This document shows positions 44,278-54,324 of a stretch of 64,000 nucleotides of DNA, piece by piece. Both the position numbers and the translations under genes were made by a program. Positions within the stretch are counted from its first letter, which is position 1, and each line of letters begins with the position of its first letter. The notes under the pieces are model-generated. The model saw only the letters and a list, made by a program, of their open reading frames with translations. It had not been told where the DNA came from and did no database searches. This DNA is from JBGTSJ01 sp041940305 (GTDB taxonomy: Bacteria > Planctomycetota > Planctomycetia > Planctomycetales > Planctomycetaceae), in contig JBGTSJ010000002.1 in assembly GCA_041940305.1 (NCBI GenBank), positions 372,001 through 436,000 of the forward strand. The letters are read 5' to 3'.

Positions 44278-47211
44278 ATGTCCGTGCGCCGCCAGATTCT
44301 GCGTTGGGGCGCGGTCGTGCTGGCCGTCGCCGGGTGCGCGGTGATCGCAAATCGCCTGCTGCGCCCGGATGCCAGCCGTCAACTTGGGACGGCGCGAGAG
44401 GCATTCAGCGAAGGCGATTTCGTACGGGCCTGGCGGCTGGCGGAGGAGGCGGCGGAGGCATCGGAGTTGGCGGAGGCATGGCTGCTGGCGGGCGAAGCCG
44501 CGGGGCGGGCCGGGGAACTTGATGCGGCGCTCGAACTTCTGGAGCATGTTCCGGATGACGGCAGCCGCGATTCCGTCGCGGCGCGGTGCATCGCCGGGAA
44601 CATTCTGCTGGTCGAGTTGCGGCGGTTGTCGGCCGCTGAGGAGCAGTTCCAGAGGGCGTACGCCCAGGACCCGGAGAATCGGCAGGCGATCGGGCGGCTG
44701 TCGTACATCCTGGGTTTGTCGAGCCGGGCGTGGGAGGCGCGACCGTTTCGGCTGGCGCTGATCCGGCAGGACGCCTACCAGCCTCTGCATCTGTTTCTGC
44801 TGGCGATGGGGGACTCGGTCCAGGAGAACCAGGACGAACTGGCGCAGTACCTCGCGGCCGCGCCCGATGACCCGCTGGTGATGCTGGCAGCCGCGCGGGA
44901 TGCGCGGGAACGTCAGGCGTACGGTGAGGCGGAGCGGCTGCTGGGGGAGGTGACCCGCGCGCGGCCCGACCTGGTGGAGGCGCACGCGCAGCTGGGGCGT
45001 CTGCGGCTGGACGGGGGTGGCGACCGCGCCTTTCTGCAGTGGAACGCGGGACTGCCGGATGAAGCCGACGGGCATCCCGCAATCTGGATGCTGCGCGGAG
45101 AGTGGTATGCACGGCGGGACCGGATTGAGGAAGCGGTCCGTTGCTTTGCCGAGGCGGCGATGATCGATCCGGCTCACGAACGTGCGGTGTATCAACTGTC
45201 GCAACTGCTGCCGGAGGTCGAACGAGAGGACGTCGCGGGGGAGTTGCTGGAGCGCGCGAGACGGCTGGAGAGTTACTTCAGCGAGGTCAAGGTGGCCTGG
45301 ACCGGGGAGGACCTGTCGCATGTCGATGCGGCGGCCTGGGAGGCAGAGCAGCTTGGGCTGCTATGGGAAGCGTACGGATGGCAGCGGCTGCGGTCAGTGA
45401 GTTCACCGGCGGCGCGCGACGCGGCCGGACGACTGCGGCAACGGCTGGCCGGGTTGCCGTTGACCCGCACGGCTCCGGAGGCCGTGCCGACGGGGATCGC
45501 CGACCTGGCGAGGGGAGCAGCACCGGACGTAGAGGCCGACATCGAGCGGGCGATTGCAAATTCATCAGCGACCGGACCCACGTCGCAGCGTGCACCGGTC
45601 GTGTCGTTTGTTGATGATGCGGCACGGGCGGGGATCGAGTTCGCATACAACAACGGATCGCGTGGCCGTGCGCCGACGCGGCGGATGTACGAGTTCACCG
45701 GCGGCGGCGTGGGAGTGGCGGACTACGATTCCGACGGCCGGCCGGACCTGTTCCTGACGCAGGGATGTCCGTGGCCGCCGGGGAGCGATCCGGCGGCGGA
45801 GAGCGACGCGCTGTACCGCAATACCGGTGACGGACGATTCTTCGAGATCTCCGCAGCGGCGGGGATAGCGGAAGCGGATTTCGGACAGGGCGTGAGCGTG
45901 GGGGACGTGAATGCAGACGGGTTCTGCGATGTCTACGTGGGGAACATCGGAGCGAACCGACTGTGGCTGAACAATGGCGACGGCACGTTCTCGGCGGGGG
46001 CCAATGCCGTGGCGGGCGCGGACTGGACGACGAGCGGCCTGCTGGCTGACCTGAGCGGAGACGGATTGCCCGACGTCTATGCCGTCAACTACCTGCGAGG
46101 GGACGACGTGTTCGAACGGGTGTGCCCCGACGCCGATGGCAAGGTGCGCAGCTGTTCTCCGCGGCAGTTTGAGGCGGCTCAGGACCGGGTGTACGTCAAC
46201 CTGGGCGATGGCCGGTTTGAGGACGTGACCGCGACGAGCGGCATCGTGGTTCCCAATGGGAAGGGCCTGGGAGTCGTCGCCGGCGATTTCGACGGGTCCG
46301 GACGGCTGAGCCTGTTCATCGCGAATGACGCCGTTCCCAATTTCTTCTTTGTGCCGCAGCATGCGGCGGGGGCCGGCGAGATCCGATTCGTGGAGGAAGC
46401 GTTTCCGCGGGGGCTGGCGCTGGATGAAGACGGGCGTCCCGAAGCGTGCATGGGAGTGGCCGCGGGGGACGCCGATCAGGACGGGCTGCTGGACCTGTTC
46501 GTCACAAACTTTCACAACGAGTCCAACACACTGTTTGTGCAGCGGTCGGGAGGACTGTTTGAAGACGGGACGCGGCGGGCGGGCTTGCATGAGCCGAGCC
46601 TGAAACTGCTGGGCTTCGGCACGCAGTTTCTGGACGCCGACCTCGACGGCCGTGACGACCTGGTAGTGACCAACGGTGATGTCGATGATCTGAGCGATAC
46701 AGGGCGGGACTACGAGATGCGCCCGCAGCTGTTCTGGAATGCACGCGGAGAGTTCGAGGAGATCGATCCACGGGCGTCGGGCGGATACTTCGAGAAGCGG
46801 TACCTGGGGCGCGGGCTGGCGCGACTGGATTGGAACCGTGACGGGCTGGCGGATCTCTGCATCACGCATCTGGATGCACCCGCGGCCCTATTGACCAACA
46901 CGACTCCCGTCGCCGGACGCGGGCTGAGCGTGCAGCTGGTGGGTTGTGTCTCCAGTCGCGAGGCGGTCGGGACGGTCGTCACCGTGGAAGCGGAGGGACG
47001 GATGATGACGCAGCAGTTGACGGCCGGCGACGGGTACCAGGCCAGCAACGATCGAAGGCTGCTGTTCGGACTGGGAGCGGCGGAGTTCGCCGATCGTGTG
47101 GAAGTGCGCTGGCCGTCGGGATTGGTGAGCGAACTGCTGAACGTGCCTGCTGGCAGCCGACTGGTGGTCATTGAACGAGAGACGTTGTCGGCGTTGATGC
47201 TTCCCGAATAA
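44278..47211 (+). CDS. TPR + FG-GAP/VCBS + ASPIC/UnbV protein, 977 aa
   Basis: N-terminal membrane anchor (LRWGAVVLAVAGCAVIANRLL), a TPR-like helical region (about 35-350), then FG-GAP/VCBS repeats (about 440-840): DDAARAGIEFAYNNGSR, GGGVGVADYDSDGRPDLFLTQG, VNADGFCDVYVGNIGANRLWLNNGDGTF, GDFDGSGRLSLFIAND. The C-terminus (about 880-970) has the ASPIC/UnbV domain (GRGLSVQLVGCVSSREAVGT, QQLTAGDGYQASNDRRLLFGLG, VEVRWPSGLVSELLN). Calcium-binding propeller-type surface protein; function unknown. Its 3' end overlaps by 44 bp the convergent paralogue at 47168. The ribosome site is not convincing. Confidence 0.9.
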   Translation: MSVRRQILRWGAVVLAVAGCAVIANRLLRPDASRQLGTAREAFSEGDFVRAWRLAEEAAEASELAEAWLLAGEAAGRAGELDAALELLEHVPDDGSRDSVAARCIAGNILLVELRRLSAAEEQFQRAYAQDPENRQAIGRLSYILGLSSRAWEARPFRLALIRQDAYQPLHLFLLAMGDSVQENQDELAQYLAAAPDDPLVMLAAARDARERQAYGEAERLLGEVTRARPDLVEAHAQLGRLRLDGGGDRAFLQWNAGLPDEADGHPAIWMLRGEWYARRDRIEEAVRCFAEAAMIDPAHERAVYQLSQLLPEVEREDVAGELLERARRLESYFSEVKVAWTGEDLSHVDAAAWEAEQLGLLWEAYGWQRLRSVSSPAARDAAGRLRQRLAGLPLTRTAPEAVPTGIADLARGAAPDVEADIERAIANSSATGPTSQRAPVVSFVDDAARAGIEFAYNNGSRGRAPTRRMYEFTGGGVGVADYDSDGRPDLFLTQGCPWPPGSDPAAESDALYRNTGDGRFFEISAAAGIAEADFGQGVSVGDVNADGFCDVYVGNIGANRLWLNNGDGTFSAGANAVAGADWTTSGLLADLSGDGLPDVYAVNYLRGDDVFERVCPDADGKVRSCSPRQFEAAQDRVYVNLGDGRFEDVTATSGIVVPNGKGLGVVAGDFDGSGRLSLFIANDAVPNFFFVPQHAAGAGEIRFVEEAFPRGLALDEDGRPEACMGVAAGDADQDGLLDLFVTNFHNESNTLFVQRSGGLFEDGTRRAGLHEPSLKLLGFGTQFLDADLDGRDDLVVTNGDVDDLSDTGRDYEMRPQLFWNARGEFEEIDPRASGGYFEKRYLGRGLARLDWNRDGLADLCITHLDAPAALLTNTTPVAGRGLSVQLVGCVSSREAVGTVVTVEAEGRMMTQQLTAGDGYQASNDRRLLFGLGAAEFADRVEVRWPSGLVSELLNVPAGSRLVVIERETLSALMLPE

Positions 47212-50107
47212 GCGGGGACCTCCCCTCGACGATCAGCGCCTCGGAGTCGATCGGGAGGTCCGAGAACTCCTGAACCGTGCCGGACGGCCAGCGGACGACG
47301 AGGCGTTCGATCTGCGCGGCGTCGCCGAGACCGAAGACGAGCCGCCGTTCGTTGGAGGCGAGGTAGCCGTCGCCCGCCGTCAGTTGCTGTGTCCACGAGC
47401 GGCCGGCGGCGGTGATCTGGAGGCGCGTCCCGATCGCGTCCCGTTCGCTGAGGGTTCCGCAGAGTCTGACGGCGAGAAAGCTGCCGGCGACGGGGGTCTC
47501 GTTCAGCAGCAACGCGGCAGGAGTTTCGAGGTGAGTGACGGCGCAGTCTTCACGCCCATCCCGATTCCAATCGAGTCGGACGACTGCGCGGCCGAGGTAG
47601 TTTCCCTCGAAGTAGGGACCGAGTGCGGCTGCGTCGATCGGAACGAACTGCCCCTCGCCTGCGTTGTGAAAATACTGCGGCGGCATTTCGTGCAACTGGC
47701 CGCGGAAGGTGAAATCATCCACGTGGCCGTTGACGAGCAGCAGGTCGAGCCATCCGTCGAGATCGGCGTCGAGGAACTGTGTCCCGAAGCCGAGCATGTC
47801 GAAGCCGGCGTCGCGGAGGCCGGCCTGCCGGGTGACGTCGCGAAAGACGGCCTGGGGGGACTGCCGGTAGAGCGTGTTGGATTCGTTGGCGAAGTTGGTG
47901 ACGAACAGGTCGCATAGCCCGTCCCCGTCGGCGTCGCCCGCCGCAATGCCCATGCAGGCCAGGCTCAGGCCGTCCCCGTCGAAGGCGAGGCCGCTGGCGG
48001 CGGCGGACTCCTGGAACCGCGGGGGACCACCGGGAGTCGTCGTGCGATTCTGAAAGTGGAGATTGGCGGTCTGGTCGTTGGCGATGAACAGGTCGAGTCG
48101 CCCCTCGCCGGCGAAATCCGCGGCAACGACGCCAAGTCCCTTCCCGTGAGGGACGACGATGCCGGCTTCCATCGTGACATTGAGGAAGCGTCCATCGCCG
48201 AGGTTGAGGAACAGTTGATCCTGCGCCGCATCGAAGACGCCCGGGGAGCAGCTGCGCAGGCGGCCGTCACCAATGGGGCAGCGGCGGTCGAAGACGTCCT
48301 CTCCGCTCAAATAGTTGACGGAATAGATGTCGGGCAGTGCGTCGCCGTTGAGGTCGGCGATCAGGCAGCTGGATGTCCACTCGTTGCCGGCTGTTCCGGA
48401 CTCTTCGGTCACGTCGATGAAAGTGCCGTCCCCCTGGTTTCGGAAGAGGCGGTTCCGCCCGACGTTGCCGATGTAGAGGTCGTCCAAACCGTCGCCGTCG
48501 AAGTCGCCGGCCGCCACGCCCTGCGAGAATCCGGCTTCGGCGATGCCCGTGGAGAGCGTGACGTCCCGCGCCGCGGCGCCGCCGGCGTTGAGGTAAATTC
48601 GGTCGATCGGCCCGTCGCCCGTCACCGGCCAGTCGCAGCCCTGGGCGAAGTAGAGATCCGGCCAGCCGTCAGCATTGAGATCGAAGACGGCGACTCCGCC
48701 GCCGAGCTGCTCGAACATGCGGCGACCTTCGGTGCGTTGAGCGTCGTTGTTGTCGAACTGGAAGCGGATTCCGAGAGAGTGAGCGACATCGACCCAGCGC
48801 ACATTGGCAGGCGAGAGCGGTGCGGGAATCGAGGACTCCTCCGAGTCGCTCCAGGCTGGCAGCGGGAAGCGGCTCCAGTCGGACTGGAGTTCGAGGCGGG
48901 CGTCGGCGACGACCCAGCCGGTCTGCTCCGACATGGCGGGTTCCAGTTCCGCGGCGCTCTGTTGTGCCCACGTTGCCTGTGGATTGAGCGAAAGCGCGAT
49001 CTGACACCAGGCCCATGCTTCGCGGCGGCGACCCAGATGCTGCAGCTGTGCCGTGAGGCGGCGCATGGCGGGGAGATCGTTCCGGGCGTGGAAGATTTCG
49101 TTCAGCGACTGTTCGGCAGCGAGGATGTCTTCGGCGCGTTGCAGGAACGGGGCGGCCTGCTGGTGTTCTCCGAGGGAGACCAGCGTTTGTCCCAGTTGAT
49201 AGTGCGGGAGTCTCTGTGTCGGCTCCCGCATCAGCGACTCGGCGAAGCAGCGGGCGGCGACACGGTCCTCGCCGCGGCGCCGCGCCCACAGGCCGCGCAC
49301 ATACCAGACCTGCGGATGCTCTTCGGGGGCGGCGGCATGCCAGCGGATGAAGCGAGGGCCATCGTCGAGGTCGTAAAGAGTTCTTCCCAGCAGGGCCTGT
49401 GCCTCGACCTGCTGAGGGGCGACGGCGAGGATCCGCTCCAGCAGTTCGCGCGTGTCAGTCGTGGGGTTGCTGCGGATCTGCTCGCGGGCGCGCATGATGA
49501 GCGGCAGGACGTCGTCGGGGTCGCTGTCGAGGAAGGCGTCGATGCGCGCGGGGCTTTCGATGACCGGATCGCCGCTGCCGACGAGCAGCAGGTGGTCGGA
49601 GGTGAACTCCCGGAGGAGGATCTGGCGCCGCAGGAGGTCGAGAGCTTCCCAGCCACGACCTTCCGTGCATAACAACACGGCCAGCCGATTGATGGCCTGG
49701 ACTTCATCGGGATTCCGCTGGAGCGCCCGCCGGTAGCGGGCCTCGGCGTCGGATGCCTGGTGGAGGTGGAACTGCAGCAGTTCGCCGATCTCGACGAGAA
49801 TGTCGGGAGAAACGGAAGTGGAGAGTTCTTCGAGACGCTGATAGTGCGCGAGGGCATCGTCGAAGCGGCTCTGTTCTCGCGCCGTGCGTGCGGCGATCAG
49901 CAAGCCTTCGGCGGAAGCGGGAGAGCGCTGCAGGAGCTGGCGGCAGGCGGCTTCCGCGGCGGGAAAATCGTGGCGAGCATAGGCCTGGCGCGCCTGCTGC
50001 AGCAGCTCCTCATTGGAGACGCGAGTTGTGGACCAGGCGGCCCAGCCGGCGACGACGGCGAGTGCGACCAGGAGCATCACCGTTGGTCGGGTACGCCGCG
50101 GGCTCAT
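47168..50107 (-). CDS. TPR + FG-GAP/VCBS + ASPIC/UnbV protein, 979 aa, convergent paralogue
   Basis: ATG 50107 (MSPRRTRPTVMLLVALAVVAGWAAW is the membrane anchor). Same architecture as the plus-strand gene: TPR region (FPAAEAACRQLLQRSPASAEGLLIAARTAREQSRFDDAL), FG-GAP (GGGVAVFDLNADGWPDLYFAQGCDWP, DFDGDGLDDLYIGNVGRNRLF), ASPIC/UnbV (QQLTAGDGYLASNERRLVFGLGDA, VVRWPSGTVQEF). The two proteins align over their full length by eye, implying duplication. The stop codons face each other and the last 44 bp are coding on both strands. Confidence 0.9.
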   Translation of the reverse strand: MSPRRTRPTVMLLVALAVVAGWAAWSTTRVSNEELLQQARQAYARHDFPAAEAACRQLLQRSPASAEGLLIAARTAREQSRFDDALAHYQRLEELSTSVSPDILVEIGELLQFHLHQASDAEARYRRALQRNPDEVQAINRLAVLLCTEGRGWEALDLLRRQILLREFTSDHLLLVGSGDPVIESPARIDAFLDSDPDDVLPLIMRAREQIRSNPTTDTRELLERILAVAPQQVEAQALLGRTLYDLDDGPRFIRWHAAAPEEHPQVWYVRGLWARRRGEDRVAARCFAESLMREPTQRLPHYQLGQTLVSLGEHQQAAPFLQRAEDILAAEQSLNEIFHARNDLPAMRRLTAQLQHLGRRREAWAWCQIALSLNPQATWAQQSAAELEPAMSEQTGWVVADARLELQSDWSRFPLPAWSDSEESSIPAPLSPANVRWVDVAHSLGIRFQFDNNDAQRTEGRRMFEQLGGGVAVFDLNADGWPDLYFAQGCDWPVTGDGPIDRIYLNAGGAAARDVTLSTGIAEAGFSQGVAAGDFDGDGLDDLYIGNVGRNRLFRNQGDGTFIDVTEESGTAGNEWTSSCLIADLNGDALPDIYSVNYLSGEDVFDRRCPIGDGRLRSCSPGVFDAAQDQLFLNLGDGRFLNVTMEAGIVVPHGKGLGVVAADFAGEGRLDLFIANDQTANLHFQNRTTTPGGPPRFQESAAASGLAFDGDGLSLACMGIAAGDADGDGLCDLFVTNFANESNTLYRQSPQAVFRDVTRQAGLRDAGFDMLGFGTQFLDADLDGWLDLLLVNGHVDDFTFRGQLHEMPPQYFHNAGEGQFVPIDAAALGPYFEGNYLGRAVVRLDWNRDGREDCAVTHLETPAALLLNETPVAGSFLAVRLCGTLSERDAIGTRLQITAAGRSWTQQLTAGDGYLASNERRLVFGLGDAAQIERLVVRWPSGTVQEFSDLPIDSEALIVEGRSPLIREASTPTTSLVQ

Positions 50108-50477
50108 GAAGCTGCCCCTGTCCGGATCGGGTTCCGAGGATCGTTGGAGTTGCGCCAGTCGTCGGCCGGATTCGGCACGACGCAATACTGCTGGGACCAG
50201 TGTAGCCCCGGGGTCGTGCCGGTGGCGACGACGCGCCTCATCGGATTAGCGGTCCGCGACATTTGGCAGGCACCTGCGCACGAGGGACCGTCTGAACGTC
50301 TGCAAGCTGTTGATACAGCGGTTCGATACTCCCGACCATTTGCCCGGGGAATGCGTGAGACTGGTTCGCCGCGGACCCGTTCCCGGTACGGGTCGTTGAA
50401 GACCATTCAGACGACCTCGTGGCGACTCACATCCAGCCTTCGCATACTATTGGGAACCGAGCTTAAGGAGTTCGCAG
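50108..50477. other. Divergent intergenic region
   Basis: A 370-bp gap between the ASPIC protein gene (-) and the ceramidase-like gene (+). It has no recognised repeat and no gene. A TACTAT hexamer at about 50444 could be a -10 element for the plus-strand gene, but no -35 partner is clear. Confidence 0.4.
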
Positions 50478-51875
50478 TTGCAGACGCATTCATCGCGACA
50501 CAGCCTGTTGCTGGTATTTCAGGTGCTGATGGGCCTCGCGCCGGGAGGCGCGCAGCGCATATCGGGAGCCGAGTTGCGGATCGCCACGTTCGTTGCGGAC
50601 GTGACGCCAGCGGAGGGGGAGGGGCCGTGCGTGGGGTTTATGCCGCGTGTGGAGAGCGTCGAACATCCGCTGCTGTTGAAAGGGGTTGTGCTGGAGGCGG
50701 GGGCCGAAACGTGTGTGATCGCGGCCATCGACTACTGCGGGATCTGCAATTCCAGTGATTTGAGGCTGCGGGAAGAGTTGGCCGAGGCAGCCGGGACGAC
50801 GCCGGAGCGAGTCGCGCTGCAGTCGCTGCATCAGCATACAGCGCCGGTATTGGATGCCGACGCGGCGCGGATTCTGTTCGGGGCGGAGAGTGCCCGATTC
50901 CGGGAGCATGTCGAGTTCACCGAGCGGATCGCGGTTGAGGCGGCGGACGCGGTTCGGGCATCGCTGGACGGAATGCGGAGCGTCACGCGCATTGCCTGCA
51001 CGAAGGCCCGAGTCGAGGAGGTCGCCTCGAACCGTCGGGTGCGGCTGCCGGACGGCTCGATCGGCGTGCGAGCGAGCTTGACCCGCGACGCGGACATTCG
51101 CGACGCCGACGTGGGACTGATCGACCCGTGGCTGCGGACGGTCTCGTTCTTCAGCGGCGAAGACGCCGTCGCGTGGTTCCATTACTACGCGACGCATCCG
51201 CAGACGTTCTACGGAGACGGCCGCATTTCCTGGGACTGCGTCGGGATGGCGCGCGAGCAGGTGGAGCAGTCGTCCGGTGTGTTTACGATGTACTTCACCG
51301 GCTGCGGGGGCAATATCACGGTTGGAAAGTTCAACGACGGGACGATTGAGAACAGAGCGCAGTTGGCCGAGCGTCTGCTCGATGCAATGCGGCGCAGCGG
51401 CGACGCGGAGCCGGACCTGACGATCGAACTGGCTGCGCTCGATCCGGCCGAGATCACCTGGGACCTGGCGGAGATCGGGTTCGCGGTTCGCGACGAAGGA
51501 ACGGCCGGGGCCGCGGTGCTGCAGCAGCAACTGCACCTGGACCAGCCGTTCAGTACGCGCCTCAAGGCGGCCTGCTTTCTCTCGTTCCGTCAGCGTCTCG
51601 AGGCCGGACATCAGGGCACAGCGTCCCGCATGAGGATCGGGCCGCTCGACATCGTCCACCTGCCGGGCGAACCGTTTGTGGAATTCCAGCTATTCGCTCA
51701 GCAGAATTCGCGCGACGGTGCATTCACCTGTGTCGCCGGGTACGGGGACTGCGGCGTGTGGTACTACGGACCCGATACGATCTATTCGGACCGGGGCGGC
51801 TACGAGCAGACCTGGTCACTGACCGGTCCCTGCCAGGCGTCGGTTGAAGCGGCGATTCACAAACTGCTGCAATGA
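50478..51875 (+). CDS. Neutral/alkaline ceramidase-like exported protein
   Basis: 465 aa starting at TTG 50478; a perfect AAGGAG lies 7 nt upstream, which decides this unusual start. Signal peptide about 1-28. The chain has the N-terminal neutral ceramidase-like fold: ADVTPAEGEGPCVGF, LLLKGVVLEAGAETCVIAAIDYC, VALQSLHQHTAPVLDADA (zinc-type His), and WFHYYATHPQTFYGDG (His). Such proteins are common in planctomycetes and may be amidases acting on other substrates. TGCGGNITVGKFNDG fits the family too. Exported. Confidence 0.85.
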   Translation: MQTHSSRHSLLLVFQVLMGLAPGGAQRISGAELRIATFVADVTPAEGEGPCVGFMPRVESVEHPLLLKGVVLEAGAETCVIAAIDYCGICNSSDLRLREELAEAAGTTPERVALQSLHQHTAPVLDADAARILFGAESARFREHVEFTERIAVEAADAVRASLDGMRSVTRIACTKARVEEVASNRRVRLPDGSIGVRASLTRDADIRDADVGLIDPWLRTVSFFSGEDAVAWFHYYATHPQTFYGDGRISWDCVGMAREQVEQSSGVFTMYFTGCGGNITVGKFNDGTIENRAQLAERLLDAMRRSGDAEPDLTIELAALDPAEITWDLAEIGFAVRDEGTAGAAVLQQQLHLDQPFSTRLKAACFLSFRQRLEAGHQGTASRMRIGPLDIVHLPGEPFVEFQLFAQQNSRDGAFTCVAGYGDCGVWYYGPDTIYSDRGGYEQTWSLTGPCQASVEAAIHKLLQ

Positions 51876-51898
51876 GGGATGAGCGTGCTGTAGCGTCA

Positions 51899-53185
51899 TC
51901 ACTCTGTTGAACGCGCTGCGGAATCGCCGAGGGTGATCTTGAGAGTGATGCGGCCTTCATTGTCGGCGATGCTGTTCCAGTCGTCCCGGCAGCGGACGAA
52001 GAGGTCGCCGTCGGTCGGCGCAGTGAACTGTCCGGTTGTGCCGAGGTCGAAAGGTTCGCTGAGGGTGTAGTCCTTGAAGATGACGCCAACCAGGCGGCCG
52101 CGTCCGTTGTCGGCGCCGTCGGCGGTGAGGTCTTTGTCTGCGGCTTCGTCGGAGATCGTCCAGTCGCCGGTGGCCTCGTAGGCGTAGGTGGTGTCGGCGA
52201 AGAGTTTGAGGCGCGAGGCCTGCCAGCCGCGGTCGGCGCGGATGATGGACTGGACCTTGGCGGAGCCCTGGAGGCCGCGGGACTTTGTTTTCCAGTCCCA
52301 GCTGCAGAGGTCGCAGCGGTAGCCGGCGTCCATGTCGGCGAGGAAGAGTTTGTACTCGAACTCGATCTCCTCCGACTGCGTGCCGTAGACCTGCCAGAAA
52401 TCGACGTCCCGCTTCGCCAGCAATGCGAGCCCCAGCGGTTTGAAGCGGTCGGTGTAGTTCTCGTTGAAGCCGAGGAGGTGACAGAGGGCCCAGCGCCAGG
52501 CGTAGTTCTGCCAGGAGTCGCCGGTGGTTTCGAGCGGGTTGTTGACGATGTCGTTGAGGGGTTTGGGTTCGTCCGACTTGAGGTACCGGATGACGCGGGG
52601 GTCGGCGGTGACGCTCTTGTCGTTCTCGACCCAGTAGTTGCCGACCTCGGCCATGCCTTCCGAATACCAGACGGGGCCGGTCTCGCCGAAGGCATGCCCG
52701 CAATAGGCATGGACGGCCTCGTGCTGGGGCGTGCCGTGGTCCGCGCCGGCGTAGACGACGGCCTTGCTGATGAACTGGTTGCCGCTGCTGATGACCTGCG
52801 TAATGGTGAGCCCGCCCCCGCCGCGGACGGACTGAACGCCGTCGGGGTCCATGCCGGCGAGGGTGGCCTCGGGCCAGTGAGCGAAGTCATCGATGACGTA
52901 CATCTCGATGGTGCGCGTGTTGCGGCGCCCGAAGTAGGCGGAGACGAGCTTGAGCATCGTCTCCAGGCGCGTGAGCAGAGCGTCGGCCTCCTCGGCGGAG
53001 AGGTCGGTCATGACGTGAAAGTTCGGGGATTTGTAGAGCTTCGGGCTGGGGGGTCCGGAGTCTTCGGTGCGCGGTTGTCGTGAGCGGTTCTGTGCGGCAG
53101 CGGGCTGACTCGGGAACGCGACGAGGAGTGTCAGCGTGAGGAGCGCGAGGACGGGACATCGCATGCGGCGGAACGTGAGCGGCAT
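51899..53185 (-). CDS. Secreted HExxH (gluzincin-like, DUF1570-type) peptidase
   Basis: 428 aa from ATG 53185; the region upstream to 53320 is not credible. Signal: VLALLTLTLLVAFPSQPAAA. Early residues SPNFHVMTDLSAEEADALLTRLETMLKLVSAYF, then QHEAVHAYCGHAFGETGPVWYSEGMAEVGNYW: HEAVH at 155-159 is the zinc and catalytic motif, Glu176 the third ligand, 16 residues after it. The spacing is gluzincin-type and resembles DUF1570. The last 180 residues form a beta-rich domain with repeated (T/W)DGDLFVRCRDDWNSI-like strands. Peptidase family assignment is good; substrate unknown. Confidence 0.8.
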   Translation of the reverse strand: MPLTFRRMRCPVLALLTLTLLVAFPSQPAAAQNRSRQPRTEDSGPPSPKLYKSPNFHVMTDLSAEEADALLTRLETMLKLVSAYFGRRNTRTIEMYVIDDFAHWPEATLAGMDPDGVQSVRGGGGLTITQVISSGNQFISKAVVYAGADHGTPQHEAVHAYCGHAFGETGPVWYSEGMAEVGNYWVENDKSVTADPRVIRYLKSDEPKPLNDIVNNPLETTGDSWQNYAWRWALCHLLGFNENYTDRFKPLGLALLAKRDVDFWQVYGTQSEEIEFEYKLFLADMDAGYRCDLCSWDWKTKSRGLQGSAKVQSIIRADRGWQASRLKLFADTTYAYEATGDWTISDEAADKDLTADGADNGRGRLVGVIFKDYTLSEPFDLGTTGQFTAPTDGDLFVRCRDDWNSIADNEGRITLKITLGDSAARSTE

Positions 53186-53316
53186 GGCGGAATCCTGAAG
53201 TGCAATGTGCGACTGAGAACGATTTGCGATACCGTGAGCATCCCGAATCGGGGGTGCTGGACGCAAGTCAATGTGCCGGTGCAATTCGATGTGAGATCCG
53301 CCGACGGGTGACCCGG

Positions 53317-54153
53317 TCACCGCAATGCGATGTCGGGCCGTGCGGCGACCTGTGTGGTGATCGTCAGGAATGCGCTCGGATGGCGGCGGATCAGGGACGC
53401 GGGGCAGTCAGGGCTGATCGGGCCGAAGAGGACGCGGCGGATGACGGCGCTTTGCCAGGGACGGTTGCAGTAGAGGCGCAGCTGGCGTGCGGCGAGGATT
53501 TCGCACAGGCCGACGGTGACGCAGCGGCGGGGGACGACTTCGAGGCTGCCGCCGACGGTATTGGCGTTGATGGTGCGCGTCTCGCGGGAGAGGGGGTGGA
53601 CGCGCGTCGGCAGTGCGGCGAATTCGTCTGTGGAGATCGTCTCGCCGGGTTCGGGGGGCTCGTTGAAGGCGATGTGGCCGTTGATGCCGATGCCGCCGAA
53701 ACAGGCGTCGACTCCGCCGCGCTGTTCAATCAGTCGCGGGACCTCGCCGAGACGGGCGGGATCGGGGAAGACGCGGTGCCCGGGGGGCGGGGCGAGAGCG
53801 GAATCAATGCGGTCGTAGAACGCGCGCTGCATGTAAGCGCGGAAGCTGAGCGGATGATCGAGCGGAATCCAGGCGTCGTCGTCGGCAAGGTACTCGTCCA
53901 TGTTGATGAAGACGGTCTGTGCCAGCGAGATGCGCTCACGATTGATGAGGTCGGCGAGGATCGGGAACTGGTCCACGGGCCCGACGGGAATAATGAGCGT
54001 CGGGGCGGAGGCGGAGCGAATGACAGAGAGGATGTCATCCGCCATGCGGCGTGCGAGGGCCGCGGCGTCCTCGACGACGGTGACTGTGACACTGTGCCCC
54101 TGCTGGAGGTCTTCGGCGTCGCGCAGGAGATAGTCGGGGAGGCGAGTGGACAT
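53317..54153 (-). CDS. NagB-like (glucosamine-6-phosphate isomerase family) protein
   Basis: 278 aa from ATG 54153. The NagB fold is clear: FINMDEYLADDDAW (catalytic-base Asp86 in MDEY), LDHPLSFRAYMQRAFYDRID, and CFGGIGINGHIAFNEP (residues 151-166). However, in E. coli NagB this segment reads with Asp in place of Asn158, and the usual phosphate-binding TGSTP loop is replaced by PVGPVDQFP. His160 and Glu165 are kept. It may therefore be a related isomerase with another substrate or an inactive form. Not assigned nagB for this reason. Confidence 0.8.
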   Translation of the reverse strand: MSTRLPDYLLRDAEDLQQGHSVTVTVVEDAAALARRMADDILSVIRSASAPTLIIPVGPVDQFPILADLINRERISLAQTVFINMDEYLADDDAWIPLDHPLSFRAYMQRAFYDRIDSALAPPPGHRVFPDPARLGEVPRLIEQRGGVDACFGGIGINGHIAFNEPPEPGETISTDEFAALPTRVHPLSRETRTINANTVGGSLEVVPRRCVTVGLCEILAARQLRLYCNRPWQSAVIRRVLFGPISPDCPASLIRRHPSAFLTITTQVAARPDIALR

Positions 54154-54324
54154 GCGGCTCCCGTCGAGGCGGCGCGACGGTGTCGTCGCGCCATGGAGAT
54201 TCCGGAGGTCGGACTCCGGAAGCGGTTCTAATCTGCGCGGCCCGCGTCGCGAGGAGCGTGTCCGGTGACGAGACACGTGGCGCCGGCCCGTGCGTTGGTC
54301 AGCGACTTCGCAGGCGCAGCGGAC

